Origin: CAVVEC01 sp963770485
GTDB taxonomy: Bacteria; Acidobacteriota; Terriglobia; Terriglobales; Acidobacteriaceae
DNA: 64,000 bases
Direction: 5' to 3'
Assembly (NCBI GenBank): GCA_963770485.1
Contig: CAVYPX010000016.1
Span: 372,001 to 436,000 of the forward strand
The notes under the pieces were generated by a model. The model did not search any database. It was given only the letters and a program-made list of their open reading frames with translations, and was not told the origin of the DNA. Every line of letters begins with the position of its first letter. The stretch's first letter is position 1. Position numbers and translations under genes: made by a program. Below are positions 36,296 through 44,077 of the stretch, piece by piece.

Positions 36296-37438
36296 ATGGC
36301 CATTCGCTCGATTCGTTCATGGTTGTTCGGCGCACTGTTGTTCGCAGTTGTAATGCTGGCACTATCTGGCCCATCGTTCGCGCAGATCGGCGTGTCGATC
36401 ACCATCGGTCCGCCCCCGCTGCCCGTGTACGAGCAGCCGCCCTGTCCGGAGGAGGGTTATATGTGGACGCCCGGCTACTGGGCCTACGACTACGACGACG
36501 CCGATTACTACTGGGTGCCGGGGACTTGGGTAATGGCTCCGGAAGTCGGCTTTCTCTGGACCCCAGGCTGGTGGGGCTGGGGCAGCGGCGCATTTATTTT
36601 CCACGAAGGCTATTGGGGGCCGCACGTTGGTTTCTATGGCGGAGTAGTTTATGGATTCGGTTACTTTGGCGAGGGCTACGGAGGTGGACGTTGGGACAAC
36701 GGACGCTTCTTCTATAACCGCTCGGTGAACAACGTGAACATCACCAACATTCACAACGTTTACAACACAACCGTAATCAACAACACCACCGTGAACCGCG
36801 TCAGCTACAACGGCGGGAACGGTGGAATCACGGCACGTCCCACGCCCGAAGAAGAAGCGGCTGAACATGAAAGACACATCCCGCCCGTAGCCGCTCAAAC
36901 CCAGCATGTGCAGGCTGCCCGCTCCAACCCGCAGCTGCGTGCTTCTGCGAACCACGGCAAGCCGCCAATCGCCGCTACCCCTAAGCCGGGAGCATTTAAC
37001 GACCGCGGTGTGGTACACGCCAAACAGGCGGGAGGACCTTATAACCCTCCAGCCAATCGTGGGGCTCAGCCAGGAGGCAATGCGTCAGTTCCGCGTCCGG
37101 AGAACAACGTTCCTCGCCCTGGCAATGCCGTGCATCCTAATGATCTTCCACGCCCTGAACGCCCGGCTCCTCCTAACACTGGGAACCCGAAGCAGGACCA
37201 GAAGTACCAGCAACAACAGGAAAAGCTGTACGCCCAGCAGGATAAGGAACGGCAGAAGCTCCAACAGAAGCAGGAGCAGGAACACCAGCGTCTGGCACAA
37301 CAGAATGCCAACGAGGCGAGAAGGCAGCAGACGGAGCAGCGGCACCAGCAACAGACGCAGCAATTGCAGCAAAGGCACGAACAACAGCAGCAGCATTTGC
37401 AGGAACGGCAGCAGCGAGGGGGCCGGCCTCCGAAGTAG
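36296..37438 (+). CDS. Secreted WxxGxW-repeat protein with Gln-rich coiled tail
   Basis: A 380-residue exported protein. I choose ATG 36296 (GAGGAA six bases upstream), which starts the signal peptide (MAIRSIRSWLFGALLFAVVM, cleavage near SFAQ). The mature N terminus has aromatic repeats: YMWTPGYWAYD, YYWVPGTWVMAP, FLWTPGWWGWG, then a Gly/Tyr stretch and an Asn/Val/Thr-rich strand (NNVNITNIHNVYNTTVINN). The C-terminal half is Pro-rich and then almost only Q, E, R, K and H (about 290-375), a likely coiled coil. Such YXWxxGxW proteins are common in Acidobacteriota and probably bind the envelope. The function is unknown. Confidence 0.8.
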   Translation: MAIRSIRSWLFGALLFAVVMLALSGPSFAQIGVSITIGPPPLPVYEQPPCPEEGYMWTPGYWAYDYDDADYYWVPGTWVMAPEVGFLWTPGWWGWGSGAFIFHEGYWGPHVGFYGGVVYGFGYFGEGYGGGRWDNGRFFYNRSVNNVNITNIHNVYNTTVINNTTVNRVSYNGGNGGITARPTPEEEAAEHERHIPPVAAQTQHVQAARSNPQLRASANHGKPPIAATPKPGAFNDRGVVHAKQAGGPYNPPANRGAQPGGNASVPRPENNVPRPGNAVHPNDLPRPERPAPPNTGNPKQDQKYQQQQEKLYAQQDKERQKLQQKQEQEHQRLAQQNANEARRQQTEQRHQQQTQQLQQRHEQQQQHLQERQQRGGRPPK

Positions 37439-38092
37439 AACTTCAATCGTTCATGAAAAGCGCACGGGGCGGGGTATCTGCTAACCGGCTGATGCCTCGC
37501 CCGACACCGGTTGTCATGTCCAACGGAAGCTCCTCCTAAGAAGTGCAGCAGAGGCAACCAGGTCAAGCCCGCTGAATTCGTTCGCTGTTTGGACGGGAGC
37601 CGACCAACGCGTAGTAAAGGATGTAAAGATAGCAAATGACTGGCAAGAAAAACGCGTGGTGAATTCCAATCCGGTCGGCAATAAAGCCTTGTGCAAGCGG
37701 AACCACCGCGCCTCCCACGATCGCCATGTTACCCGGGCGCTGGAGACCACTACCTCCGGATGATGAGTTTCAGCACTCATTTCCTGGCGGATTGGCACCA
37801 TACGGGCGACGTAGACTCTTGTCTCCAGCAAAGTCGTCCAGATCGAGCGGTTGATAATCCTGGTGACGGAATCGGAGCATCACGCGCTGTTGCCGCCTGA
37901 GTCCCTTGGGTAGAAGCTACTACTGTGTATGAGGGTTCCAGGCCCATGTCCTAGCAGAGCGCTTTGCGTCCCGCTGTAACTTAGGTGATCCTTGCCCATC
38001 CACTAGCAAGAACACGAAGAACCGCTTAAGATATTCACTCGCTTTCTTCCCGTCGCAAACTGGCACGGCATCCCTTGGGTACGAGGTTCACG
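37439..38092. other. Intergenic with a permease remnant
   Basis: This holds 650 bases between the WxxGxW gene and DoxX. The only recognisable content is the sugar-permease fragment at 37563-37727 (minus strand). The rest, 37728-38092, shows no convincing gene. Confidence 0.45.
37563..37727 (-). pseudogene. C-terminal remnant of an FucP-like MFS sugar permease
   Basis: On the minus strand a 54-codon stretch reads MAIVGGAVVPLAQGFIADRI, then GIHHAFFLPVICYLYILYYA and LVGSRPNSE before a stop. This is the last two membrane helices of FucP/sugar-porter-type permeases, including the VVPLxQGxxAD signature. The frame closes 39 bases upstream and the rest of the gene (about 350 residues) is missing, so it is a deletion remnant. 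Confidence 0.75.
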
Positions 38093-38587
38093 ATGATGAT
38101 GAACGCAAGCCCGACGCAAAATGTGGACAACCACCTGCCCGCGGCATGTGGGCTGGCAATAGTTCGTGTCACGATCGGTGCAATGCTTGTCTGGGTCTTC
38201 TTCGAGAATCTGGGAAAAGGTCTCTACACTCCAGCGGGTTACGCCGGTCTGATCCACTATTACATCAAGGCCAGCCATTCGCCGGCCGCGTGGAAGGCGG
38301 TGATGGGTTTGGCGGCGAGTCACGCCGCAATGGCAGCTCCTATGCAGGCCATGACCGAGATCTCTCTTGGGATCCTGCTCGTCATCGGTCTGCTTACCCG
38401 GCCGGCCGCATTTGTGGCTTTTCTGTACCTGGCTAGCCTTTGGGTGTCTGAGTGGGGCACGGCGTGGATTTGGGAACTGCTGGTTCCGGTACTCGCATCG
38501 CTCGCGCTCGCTATCGGACGCGCCGGCCGGAGATGGGGCGTTGACGCATGGCTCGCGCAACGCTGGCCATCTTCTCCGTGGTGGTGA
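38093..38587 (+). CDS. DoxX-family small membrane protein
   Basis: About 164 residues and four membrane helices. The start is ATG 38093, with GAGG seven bases upstream; an ATG at 38075 is also in frame. The DoxX pattern includes GLAIVRVTIGAMLVWVFFEN, GLIHYYI, AMTEISLGILLVIGLLTRPA and a C-terminal helix. DoxX proteins pair with quinone-linked oxidoreductases or thiosulfate oxidation in some organisms, but the family is broad and no partner is beside it here. The stop codon is directly followed by the start of a glycosyltransferase, so the two are probably co-transcribed. Confidence 0.82.
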   Translation: MMMNASPTQNVDNHLPAACGLAIVRVTIGAMLVWVFFENLGKGLYTPAGYAGLIHYYIKASHSPAAWKAVMGLAASHAAMAAPMQAMTEISLGILLVIGLLTRPAAFVAFLYLASLWVSEWGTAWIWELLVPVLASLALAIGRAGRRWGVDAWLAQRWPSSPWW

Positions 38588-39310
38588 TTGGGCCAAGTTC
38601 ACGTGCGAGTGTCCGTCATCATCCCTACCCACAATGAAGCGCAGGCGATTGCGCGCGTTTTATCGGATCTCCCGTCCGATCTCACGACGGAGGTCATCGT
38701 TGTCGACAGCAACTCGAATGACGGGACGCCCGAGATCGCCGCAAAAATGGGAGCCCGCGTGGTTCAGGAACCGCGCCGCGGCTATGGGCGTGCGTGCCTC
38801 ACGGGTCTGGCTGCGGCAAATTCCCCTGACGTGGCCGTCTTCCTCGACGGCGACTACAGCGATCGGCCCGCTGAACTGCCGATTCTCTTAGCGCCAATCA
38901 CTGACGGGCGTGCGGACATCACGCTCGGTTCCCGCCTGCGGGGGCGGCGTTCTGCAGGGGCGTTGCCCTGGCATCAGGCGATTGGCAATCGTCTCGCCGC
39001 CGGCCTGATTAAAGTGCTTTATGGTTTAAAAATTAGTGATCTCGGACCGTTTCGCGCTGCCCGCGCCGATGTGCTACATGCGCTCGCCCTCGAAGAGACC
39101 ACCTATGGCTGGGCGGTTGAGATGATCCTCAAAGGCGCCCTGGCTGGATTCCGCGTGGTTGAAGTTCCGGTGAGCTACTATCCGCGCATCGGAAAATCGA
39201 AGATCAGCGGTACGCTGAAGGGCACGGTCGGCGCCGCCTGGTTCATTCTCAGCTTGATCGTGCGCTATTATTTCCGGCGGCGAAGAGCCGGAATGCCACG
39301 GCCAGCGTGA
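38588..39310 (+). CDS. GT2 glycosyltransferase, DPM-like
   Basis: A 240-residue GT-A glycosyltransferase. Motifs are SVIIPTHNEAQAIARVL, EVIVVDSNSNDGT, AVFLDGDYSDRPAEL (DxD-type), ITLGSRLRG, a long loop, then SYYPRIGKSKISGT, typical of polyprenyl-phosphate glycosyltransferases and relatives. The frame starts with TTG 38588 right after the DoxX stop. The GTG at 38603 is an alternative. One C-terminal hydrophobic helix (AAWFILSLIVRYYF) may anchor it to the membrane. With the TIGR04282-type enzyme and the mannosyltransferase-like enzyme further along, it suggests a glycolipid pathway. Confidence 0.85.
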   Translation: MGQVHVRVSVIIPTHNEAQAIARVLSDLPSDLTTEVIVVDSNSNDGTPEIAAKMGARVVQEPRRGYGRACLTGLAAANSPDVAVFLDGDYSDRPAELPILLAPITDGRADITLGSRLRGRRSAGALPWHQAIGNRLAAGLIKVLYGLKISDLGPFRAARADVLHALALEETTYGWAVEMILKGALAGFRVVEVPVSYYPRIGKSKISGTLKGTVGAAWFILSLIVRYYFRRRRAGMPRPA

Positions 39311-39331
39311 GTCATGGAGGACAAATTAATC

Positions 39332-39541
39332 ATGAAAGATGCCACCAAACGTCCGATTTTTCGCTGGATTCACCTCGTCTTTAGCATTCCGATCCTCGGT
39401 TATATTTATAGTCCGTTTGACAAAATTCCAAACTACGCCCCCGCTACCCGGTTTGTCTTTGTTCCTGTAATGGTTCTTTCGGGATTGTGGATGTGGAAAG
39501 GCTACGTCCTTCGACGACTTATTTCGAAAAGATCGGCCTGA
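39332..39541 (+). CDS. Small two-helix membrane protein
   Basis: About 69 residues from ATG 39332, which has GGAGG eleven bases upstream; ATG 39314 is in frame with no such signal. Two hydrophobic helices are visible (WIHLVFSIPILGYIYSP and FVFVPVMVLSGLWMWKG), ending in a basic tail (RRLISKRS). Similar small proteins occur in Acidobacteriota and Bacteroidota, but I know of no function. It follows the GT2 gene on the same strand with a 21-base gap. Confidence 0.65.
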   Translation: MKDATKRPIFRWIHLVFSIPILGYIYSPFDKIPNYAPATRFVFVPVMVLSGLWMWKGYVLRRLISKRSA

Positions 39542-39730
39542 CAAGACGCTGGCAGCGAACCGCACGGTGCCCCAGGTTCACGCTTGAACTGCTGAAATTG
39601 TTTATGAACAAGCGGTGCGTCCGGCTCCGTCAGTGTTCCGTTTACGTTCAGAAAAGGGTTCTTGATTTTCCTATACTTCAAGCTCCCGTTGCTCTCGCCT
39701 GCTGGTCAACGGACTACTTAGCTGTCGTAA

Positions 39731-40960
39731 TCACGGGGTCAGCTCGAACACTACACCATAGCCATAAGTGCCGCCCTCCGGGGCTGTACCATACAGATTT
39801 CCAGCGGCGTCCTGGAGCAACCCCGCCTGGGGATAGCGCCCGTCTTTCTTCCCATGGAAGGTATACAGCACGGTCTCCTTACCCTTCGGAGTCACTTCAA
39901 ACACGGTTCCGTTGTCGGCAGGGCCGCCACCCGCTTGAGTGGTGCCATACAGGTTGCCCGATGCGTCCCGCACTAGGCTGGCGGAGGGGTATATCCCGTC
40001 CCCGCGGGCGGTAAAGCTATGCAAGACGATTCCACGCGGCTTCTTGCCGCTCAGATCTAGCTTGAATACCGTGCCACAACCGAGCGTACAAGAGCCAGAG
40101 CCGCCGTTCTCGGTGGTAGTGTACAGGTTGCCCATAGCATCCCAGACCAAATTTGCGTGAGGAAATGCTCCATCCCTACCGTGTCCAGCAAAGGAGTGCA
40201 GCACAGTTTCATGGCCGGTCGTATCCAGTTTGAATAGGACGCCACAGCGGGTGTACCTTATGCACTGGCCATCCCCGCCGTAATAGGTGGTGCCGTACAA
40301 ATTCCCTGCTGCATCTAGCACAACTCCTGCTTGAGGGTTTTGTCCGCCGCTAGACCGCGGGGGGAAGCTGTACAGCACGGTCTCTGTGCCGTTCGTATCC
40401 AGCTTGAATACCGTGCCACCCCCACCCCCACCGGCGTAGGTTGTGCCGTACAAGTTGCCCGTTGCATCCTGAACCAGGCCTGCACTGGGAGATGCTCCAT
40501 CGGAGCCCGCAAAACTGTGCAGCACAGTCTCCGTCCCGGCTGTGTCCACCTCGAACACGGTGCCAGACTTGGCAGTGCCACCATAAAGCGTCGTACCGTA
40601 AAGATTTCCGGCGGCATCCATCAACACACCACCCAGCGGATTGGCCCCGTCCGGTGATCCGGTGAAGCTGTAGAGCACGGTTTCCCTACCGTTCGTATCC
40701 AACTTGAATACGGTCCCATAGTCAGTGGCGCCACCGGAAAATGTAGTGCCATAGAAATTGCCGGATCCATCCTGGATTAAGCTCGTTGTCGGATTGGCCC
40801 CATCCGATGACCCAGAGAAAGCGTACAGTATTTTGAAGGTTCCTGCCCGCGCCGGTGACGCCGTGACCAGCGCTGCCAGCAGCGCAACCGCCATGGTTGC
40901 GCTCACTGCCTGCAAGCGTATTTTCGAAATCCAGCCCCAGTGCTGTATAGGCTTCGGCAT
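39731..40960 (-). CDS. Secreted GloVer tandem-repeat protein E (seven repeats)
   Basis: A 409-residue exported protein. I choose ATG 40960, with GGGAG seven bases upstream; ATG 40966 is only one base from that signal. The signal peptide is AVSATMAVALLAALVTASPARA. Seven units bear NFYGTTFSGG, NLYGTTLYGG, NLYGTTYAGG, NLYGTTYYGG, NLYTTTENGG, NLYGTTQAGG and NLYGTAPEGG, with linkers such as GRETVLYSFTGSPDGANP. Units 4 and 5 carry Cys pairs. It ends VFELTP after unit 7. The N terminus resembles GloVer B. It is 82 bases from a leader-type secreted protein gene on the same strand. Confidence 0.87.
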   Translation of the reverse strand: MPKPIQHWGWISKIRLQAVSATMAVALLAALVTASPARAGTFKILYAFSGSSDGANPTTSLIQDGSGNFYGTTFSGGATDYGTVFKLDTNGRETVLYSFTGSPDGANPLGGVLMDAAGNLYGTTLYGGTAKSGTVFEVDTAGTETVLHSFAGSDGASPSAGLVQDATGNLYGTTYAGGGGGGTVFKLDTNGTETVLYSFPPRSSGGQNPQAGVVLDAAGNLYGTTYYGGDGQCIRYTRCGVLFKLDTTGHETVLHSFAGHGRDGAFPHANLVWDAMGNLYTTTENGGSGSCTLGCGTVFKLDLSGKKPRGIVLHSFTARGDGIYPSASLVRDASGNLYGTTQAGGGPADNGTVFEVTPKGKETVLYTFHGKKDGRYPQAGLLQDAAGNLYGTAPEGGTYGYGVVFELTP

Positions 40961-41041
40961 AATCATTCTCCCTTCTGAAACAAACGCTCTGAACTACGCA
41001 AATGCCGCATGGACCGCACTATGCAGCGGATTGCGCTGTCG

Positions 41042-41827
41042 TTATTTCGTCATCGTGCCTGTTAGCTCTTTCCGCCGCCAGGCCGCGACACCGGATGCCC
41101 CTTGAGCCAGGCGACCTAGGCTGGCCGGTTCGGGTGCGCCTAGAGATGCGGGACTCGGTTGCTTATCATCTGCGGCGTGTTTCTTACCTGCGATGATGGG
41201 CTTGTTCGGAATGGTCTCGTAAGCGTAACCGAGCATCGCGACCGTAAGCGCAGGGGCATTCCAATTAGTGAATACATTGAGGCGCGCCCATCCATAGTGG
41301 GTTTGGCCGTGAATGCTGAACTTCAGGCCCAGATAGCCCTCGCGGGAACCGTTGTAGAAGTAGTACCAATTTCCCCCTCCACGGTTCTGGTTCGGGCGCA
41401 CCCCGGTACCCCAGAAAAAAATCCAGGCCATCAGGCTACCGCTAAAGGTTTGTTGTGGACCGATCAACGGCCCGCTTCCGAGGCGAGACGCCGAACCATA
41501 TCCCGCAACGCCGTTGCTGCCAGTCGGCTGTACGGTGAGGTTAATCGTATGGGAATGACACCTTTTCCCCATCCCCATCCCCCGCCAATTAAATACAAAG
41601 TCAGAGATCCCGTCGTGGTTGAGGTCGAGAGAGTAGCTGCCACCATACGAGCCACACGGGCCCCCGCCGAACGTGACGTGGGCGGGTGTGTAAACAATTT
41701 TTGCTTCGGCCGGCTGTGCCACAGCCAGCAGGCTCACTCCTGCCGCACTCGCCGCAAATGCATACGCGTTAAGCCGGTGATGCAGCGAGTCGGAAAGCTT
41801 ACGCGGTATCCTGGAAGTCCGCTTCAT
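41042..41827 (-). CDS. Secreted leader-type protein with degenerate PEP-CTERM tail (copy 1)
   Basis: A 261-residue exported protein with a long leader. A basic N terminus (MKRTSRIPRKLSDSLHHRLN) precedes the hydrophobic core (AYAFAASAAGVSLLAVAQP) and an AEA cleavage site, after which the mature protein begins KIVYTP. The body has a Ca-binding-like loop (LDLNHDGISDFVF) and aromatic beta strands (THYGWARLNV). The C terminus reads PEPASLGRLAQGASGVAAWR followed by RKE. That is the PEP motif, short hydrophobic stretch and basic cluster of PEP-CTERM proteins, but with R and Q breaking the hydrophobic part. No exosortase is in the window. A close paralogue follows upstream. Confidence 0.75.
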   Translation of the reverse strand: MKRTSRIPRKLSDSLHHRLNAYAFAASAAGVSLLAVAQPAEAKIVYTPAHVTFGGGPCGSYGGSYSLDLNHDGISDFVFNWRGMGMGKRCHSHTINLTVQPTGSNGVAGYGSASRLGSGPLIGPQQTFSGSLMAWIFFWGTGVRPNQNRGGGNWYYFYNGSREGYLGLKFSIHGQTHYGWARLNVFTNWNAPALTVAMLGYAYETIPNKPIIAGKKHAADDKQPSPASLGAPEPASLGRLAQGASGVAAWRRKELTGTMTK

Positions 41828-41945
41828 AACTCCTCCACAAAGGACGCGCCAAGTATTGGCCGGCTTGAGTTGTCCGAGTCTACGCGCTAAGTCTCACACC
41901 GCGAGCTTGCGCCGTCAGTGACGTGTGAGAGCTATCAATGTGACC
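41822..41945. repeat. Duplicated 5' flank, copy 1
   Basis: The upstream region of the first leader-type gene contains accgcgagcttgcgccgtca and gtgacgtgtgagagctatca. The same text recurs with small changes at 42752-42865 upstream of the second. The tandem duplication therefore included the promoter region. Confidence 0.7.
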
Positions 41946-42753
41946 GAGTGGCGGCATCGCTGAAGGCCCTGTTCACGGCTCCATGTTGCACCTTGCCCCA
42001 GGCGGCGAAACCGGATGCCCCTTGAGCCAGGCGGCCCAGACTGGCCGGTTCGGCTGGGCCTGAAGAGGCGGGATTCGCGTGTTTATCATCCTCGGGCGAT
42101 CGCTGGCAAGGCCCCTGCTCCTTGGTTAAGATGATGGGCTTGTTCGGTATGGTCTCGTAGGCATAGCCGAGCACTGCGACGTCGACGGCGCCGACACCCT
42201 TCTTCGTGAGTACTTTAAGGCGTGCCCATCCATAGTGGGTTTGGCCATGAACGGTAAATCTCAGACCAAGATACCCCTCGGCTTTGAACCAACTGCCGTA
42301 CGCCCAGGCGGAATAAGAAGACGTGGCCATCACGGTTCCGGCAAACGGTTGCTGTGGACCGATCGATGCTCCGCTCCCGAGGCAGAACGCTTTGTTGTAT
42401 GTTTCTCCACTGCTATTGACAAAATTCCCCGCAACGCCGTTGCGAAAACCAATGGGGCGTACCCTGAGAGAGAACTGAATATCTCGAAATGACGATAATG
42501 AGCTCCACGTAAACACAAAATCGGGAATCGAGTCGCGATTGAGATCGAGATAGTAGTTGCCGTAAAACCGGGGCTTGGTATGCGGGCTCCCACCGAACGT
42601 GACGCCGCTCGGTGTGTAAACAATTTTGGCTTGCGCGGGATCCGCCAGGGCGAGCAGGCTCACTCCTGCCGCACTCGCCGCAAATGCATACGCGTTGAGC
42701 TGGTGATGCAGCGAGTCGGAAAGCTTGGAAGGTATCCTGGGAGTCCGCTTCAT
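41935..42753 (-). CDS. Secreted leader-type protein with degenerate PEP-CTERM tail (copy 2)
   Basis: A 272-residue paralogue of the adjacent gene. The leader is nearly identical (MKRTPRIPSKLSDSLHHQLN then AYAFAASAAGVSLLALADP), followed by AKIVYTPSGVTFGG. It has the same LDLNRDSIPDFVF calcium-like loop and HYGWARLKV strand. The tail is more decayed than in copy 1: PEP has become AEP, RRKE is replaced by GKVQHG, and about 15 extra residues follow. Sorting by an exosortase is therefore doubtful. Both copies and their flanks arose by tandem duplication. Confidence 0.75.
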   Translation of the reverse strand: MKRTPRIPSKLSDSLHHQLNAYAFAASAAGVSLLALADPAQAKIVYTPSGVTFGGSPHTKPRFYGNYYLDLNRDSIPDFVFTWSSLSSFRDIQFSLRVRPIGFRNGVAGNFVNSSGETYNKAFCLGSGASIGPQQPFAGTVMATSSYSAWAYGSWFKAEGYLGLRFTVHGQTHYGWARLKVLTKKGVGAVDVAVLGYAYETIPNKPIILTKEQGPCQRSPEDDKHANPASSGPAEPASLGRLAQGASGFAAWGKVQHGAVNRAFSDAATRSH

Positions 42754-42865
42754 AATCCCTCCACAAAGCGCAAAATATTGCCCGAATCGCGTTGTCCGGG
42801 TTTACGCACTGCAGTCTTACACCGCGAGCTTGCGCGGTCAGTGACGTGTGAGACCTATCAATGTT
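42752..42865. repeat. Duplicated 5' flank, copy 2
   Basis: This is the partner of the flank at 41822-41945. It shares accgcgagcttgcgc, gtcagtgacgtgtgaga and ctatcaatg. Confidence 0.7.
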
Positions 42866-42925
42866 CGGACGTCACCGAACGGAAAGGCGGCATATTCGTC
42901 GGTGACAGCGGGGCGTGGGGGCGCG

Positions 42926-42966
42926 GTGCCCCAGGTTCCCGTCCGTTCTTTGGACGCTAACCTGGG
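42926..42966. repeat. CCCAGGTT palindromic element, left of the DUF1801 gene
   Basis: CCCAGGTT (42930-42937) pairs with AACCTGGG (42959-42966), and CGTCC (42940-42944) with GGACG (42952-42956). Its outer GTGCCCCAGGTTC (42926-42938) is an exact inverted repeat of 43788-43800. Confidence 0.75.
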
Positions 42967-43218
42967 TCCACTATACCTCGAAGGAAAACGGAGTCAACCT
43001 CCTTTAGTTCCTTGATCTTAGCTGTCATCACGATATTGTGCAGCCGCCTTCGTCATCACATTGTGTTCCATGTGGAACACTTGACGGGATGGTGCCGGGC
43101 TTGAGTCGGCCACCGCCCATCTTTCCGAACTGATATCGAACCAGAAGAGGCGTCCACTTGCGGAGGTTGCAGGTTACGCTGAGCGCAGCTAAAGTAGGTG
43201 CGAGAGTTGGAGGTGAAC
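42967..43218. other. Short intergenic before the DUF1801 gene
   Basis: This holds 252 bases. A strong ribosome binding site (GGAGGTG) lies at its right end. Nothing else was recognised. Confidence 0.4.
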
Positions 43219-43665
43219 ATGAAAAGGCCCGTCCCGGTGGAATCTGCCTCTGCATTCATCGACGAGAGGATCAAGGAACTTGGCGACTGGCGTGGGAAGA
43301 CGCTGGCGAAAGTGCGCGCAATCATCCACCAGGCAGACCCTGAGATCGTCGAAGAGCGGAAGTGGGTCAGGCGGACATCGCCGGGGACGCCCGTCTTTTC
43401 CCACGGCGGCATCGTCTGCACGGGAGAGACGTACAAGAACGTGGTCAAGATTACATTCGCCAAGGGAGCTGCTTTGAAGGACCCTTCCGGTCTATTCAAC
43501 TCCAGCCTCGAAGGGAATGTCAGGCGCGCCATCGACATCCACGAAGGCGACAAGGTCGATGAGGCGGCCTTGAAGGATCTCATCCGCGCCGCCGTGGCGC
43601 TCAATCTCAAGGGCAAGAGCGAGCCGAAGCCCAAGCCGAAGCCCCGGGGAAAATCCCCACTCTAA
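43219..43665 (+). CDS. DUF1801-type (YdhG/YjbR-like) protein
   Basis: About 148 residues from ATG 43219, with GGAGGTG at ideal spacing; an in-frame ATG 21 bases earlier lacks it. It has the family's pattern: SASAFIDERIKELGDWRGKT, LAKVRAIIHQADPEIVEERKW and VFSHGGIVCTGETYKNVVKI. The basic C-terminal tail is KPKPKPRGKSPL. The fold is related to frataxin-like and MmcQ/YjbR proteins, and the role is unknown. The gene sits between inverted copies of a palindromic element (42926 and 43788), so the segment may have moved as a unit. Its stop codon is inside an 11-bp hairpin. Confidence 0.82.
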   Translation: MKRPVPVESASAFIDERIKELGDWRGKTLAKVRAIIHQADPEIVEERKWVRRTSPGTPVFSHGGIVCTGETYKNVVKITFAKGAALKDPSGLFNSSLEGNVRRAIDIHEGDKVDEAALKDLIRAAVALNLKGKSEPKPKPKPRGKSPL

Positions 43666-43690
43666 ATTTCGCAAAGAGCGCGAAATTTAG
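43662..43690 (+). terminator. Hairpin overlapping the DUF1801 stop codon
   Basis: CTAAATTTCGC (43662-43672) and GCGAAATTTAG (43680-43690) form a perfect 11-bp stem with a 7-base loop. It has no T-run after it, so it may be a Rho-assisted or mRNA-stabilising hairpin rather than an intrinsic terminator. Confidence 0.55.
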
Positions 43691-43704
43691 AATGCGGCAC
43701 CCGG

Positions 43705-43739
43705 CCAGGTTCCCGCCCGTTTTCTGGGCGGTAGCCTGG
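43705..43739. repeat. CCAGG palindromic element
   Basis: CCAGG (43705-43709) pairs with CCTGG (43735-43739), and CCGCCC (43713-43718) with GGGCGG (43726-43731). It is a relative of the element at 42926. Confidence 0.65.
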
Positions 43740-43761
43740 GAGCCGCGTCGGTATGTGCTGA

Positions 43762-43800
43762 CCCAGGTTAGCCTCAAAAACCGGCGCGAACCTGGGGCAC
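43762..43800. repeat. CCCAGGTT palindromic element, right of the DUF1801 gene
   Basis: CCCAGGTT (43762-43769) pairs with AACCTGGG (43789-43796). GAACCTGGGGCAC (43788-43800) is the exact reverse complement of 42926-42938. Confidence 0.7.
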
Positions 43801-43937
43801 GAGGCTTGAGTGAGGCAGTTCTACCGCTGACAAAGTCTTCCCGCCGCTCTTTCGCGTTTTGGCGTCGCCCACTCCGACTCGATCTGCAGCGCCCCTCACA
43901 GCCGGGTGAGTTAACAACAGCAGGTCCCTCCACTCCG

Positions 43938-43962
43938 CAGATCATCGCTTTGCGATGATCTG
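43938..43962. repeat. Perfect 10-bp hairpin
   Basis: CAGATCATCG (43938-43947), loop CTTTG, CGATGATCTG (43953-43962). It is followed by gtcgggatgacag, a REP-like tail also seen in diverged form at the 49374 element. Confidence 0.65.
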
Positions 43963-44077
43963 TTCCGGTCGGGATGACAGAATTGGGGAGATCTGAACAT
44001 TCCCACTCAAGCCAAAACCGGGCTTGAATGGGCCACCCGGCTCGTCCACCTGTCGTATATTATTGCCCCAGCAATCT

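Noticed and set aside
36362..37018. Long minus-strand ORF (218 aa)
   Set aside because: It is antisense to the well-supported secreted WxxGxW gene and has no protein-like pattern.
37066..37635. Cysteine-rich minus-strand ORF of 189 aa
   Set aside because: It is the antisense of the Gln-rich (CAG/CAA) tail of the WxxGxW gene, which gives TGC/TTG codons.
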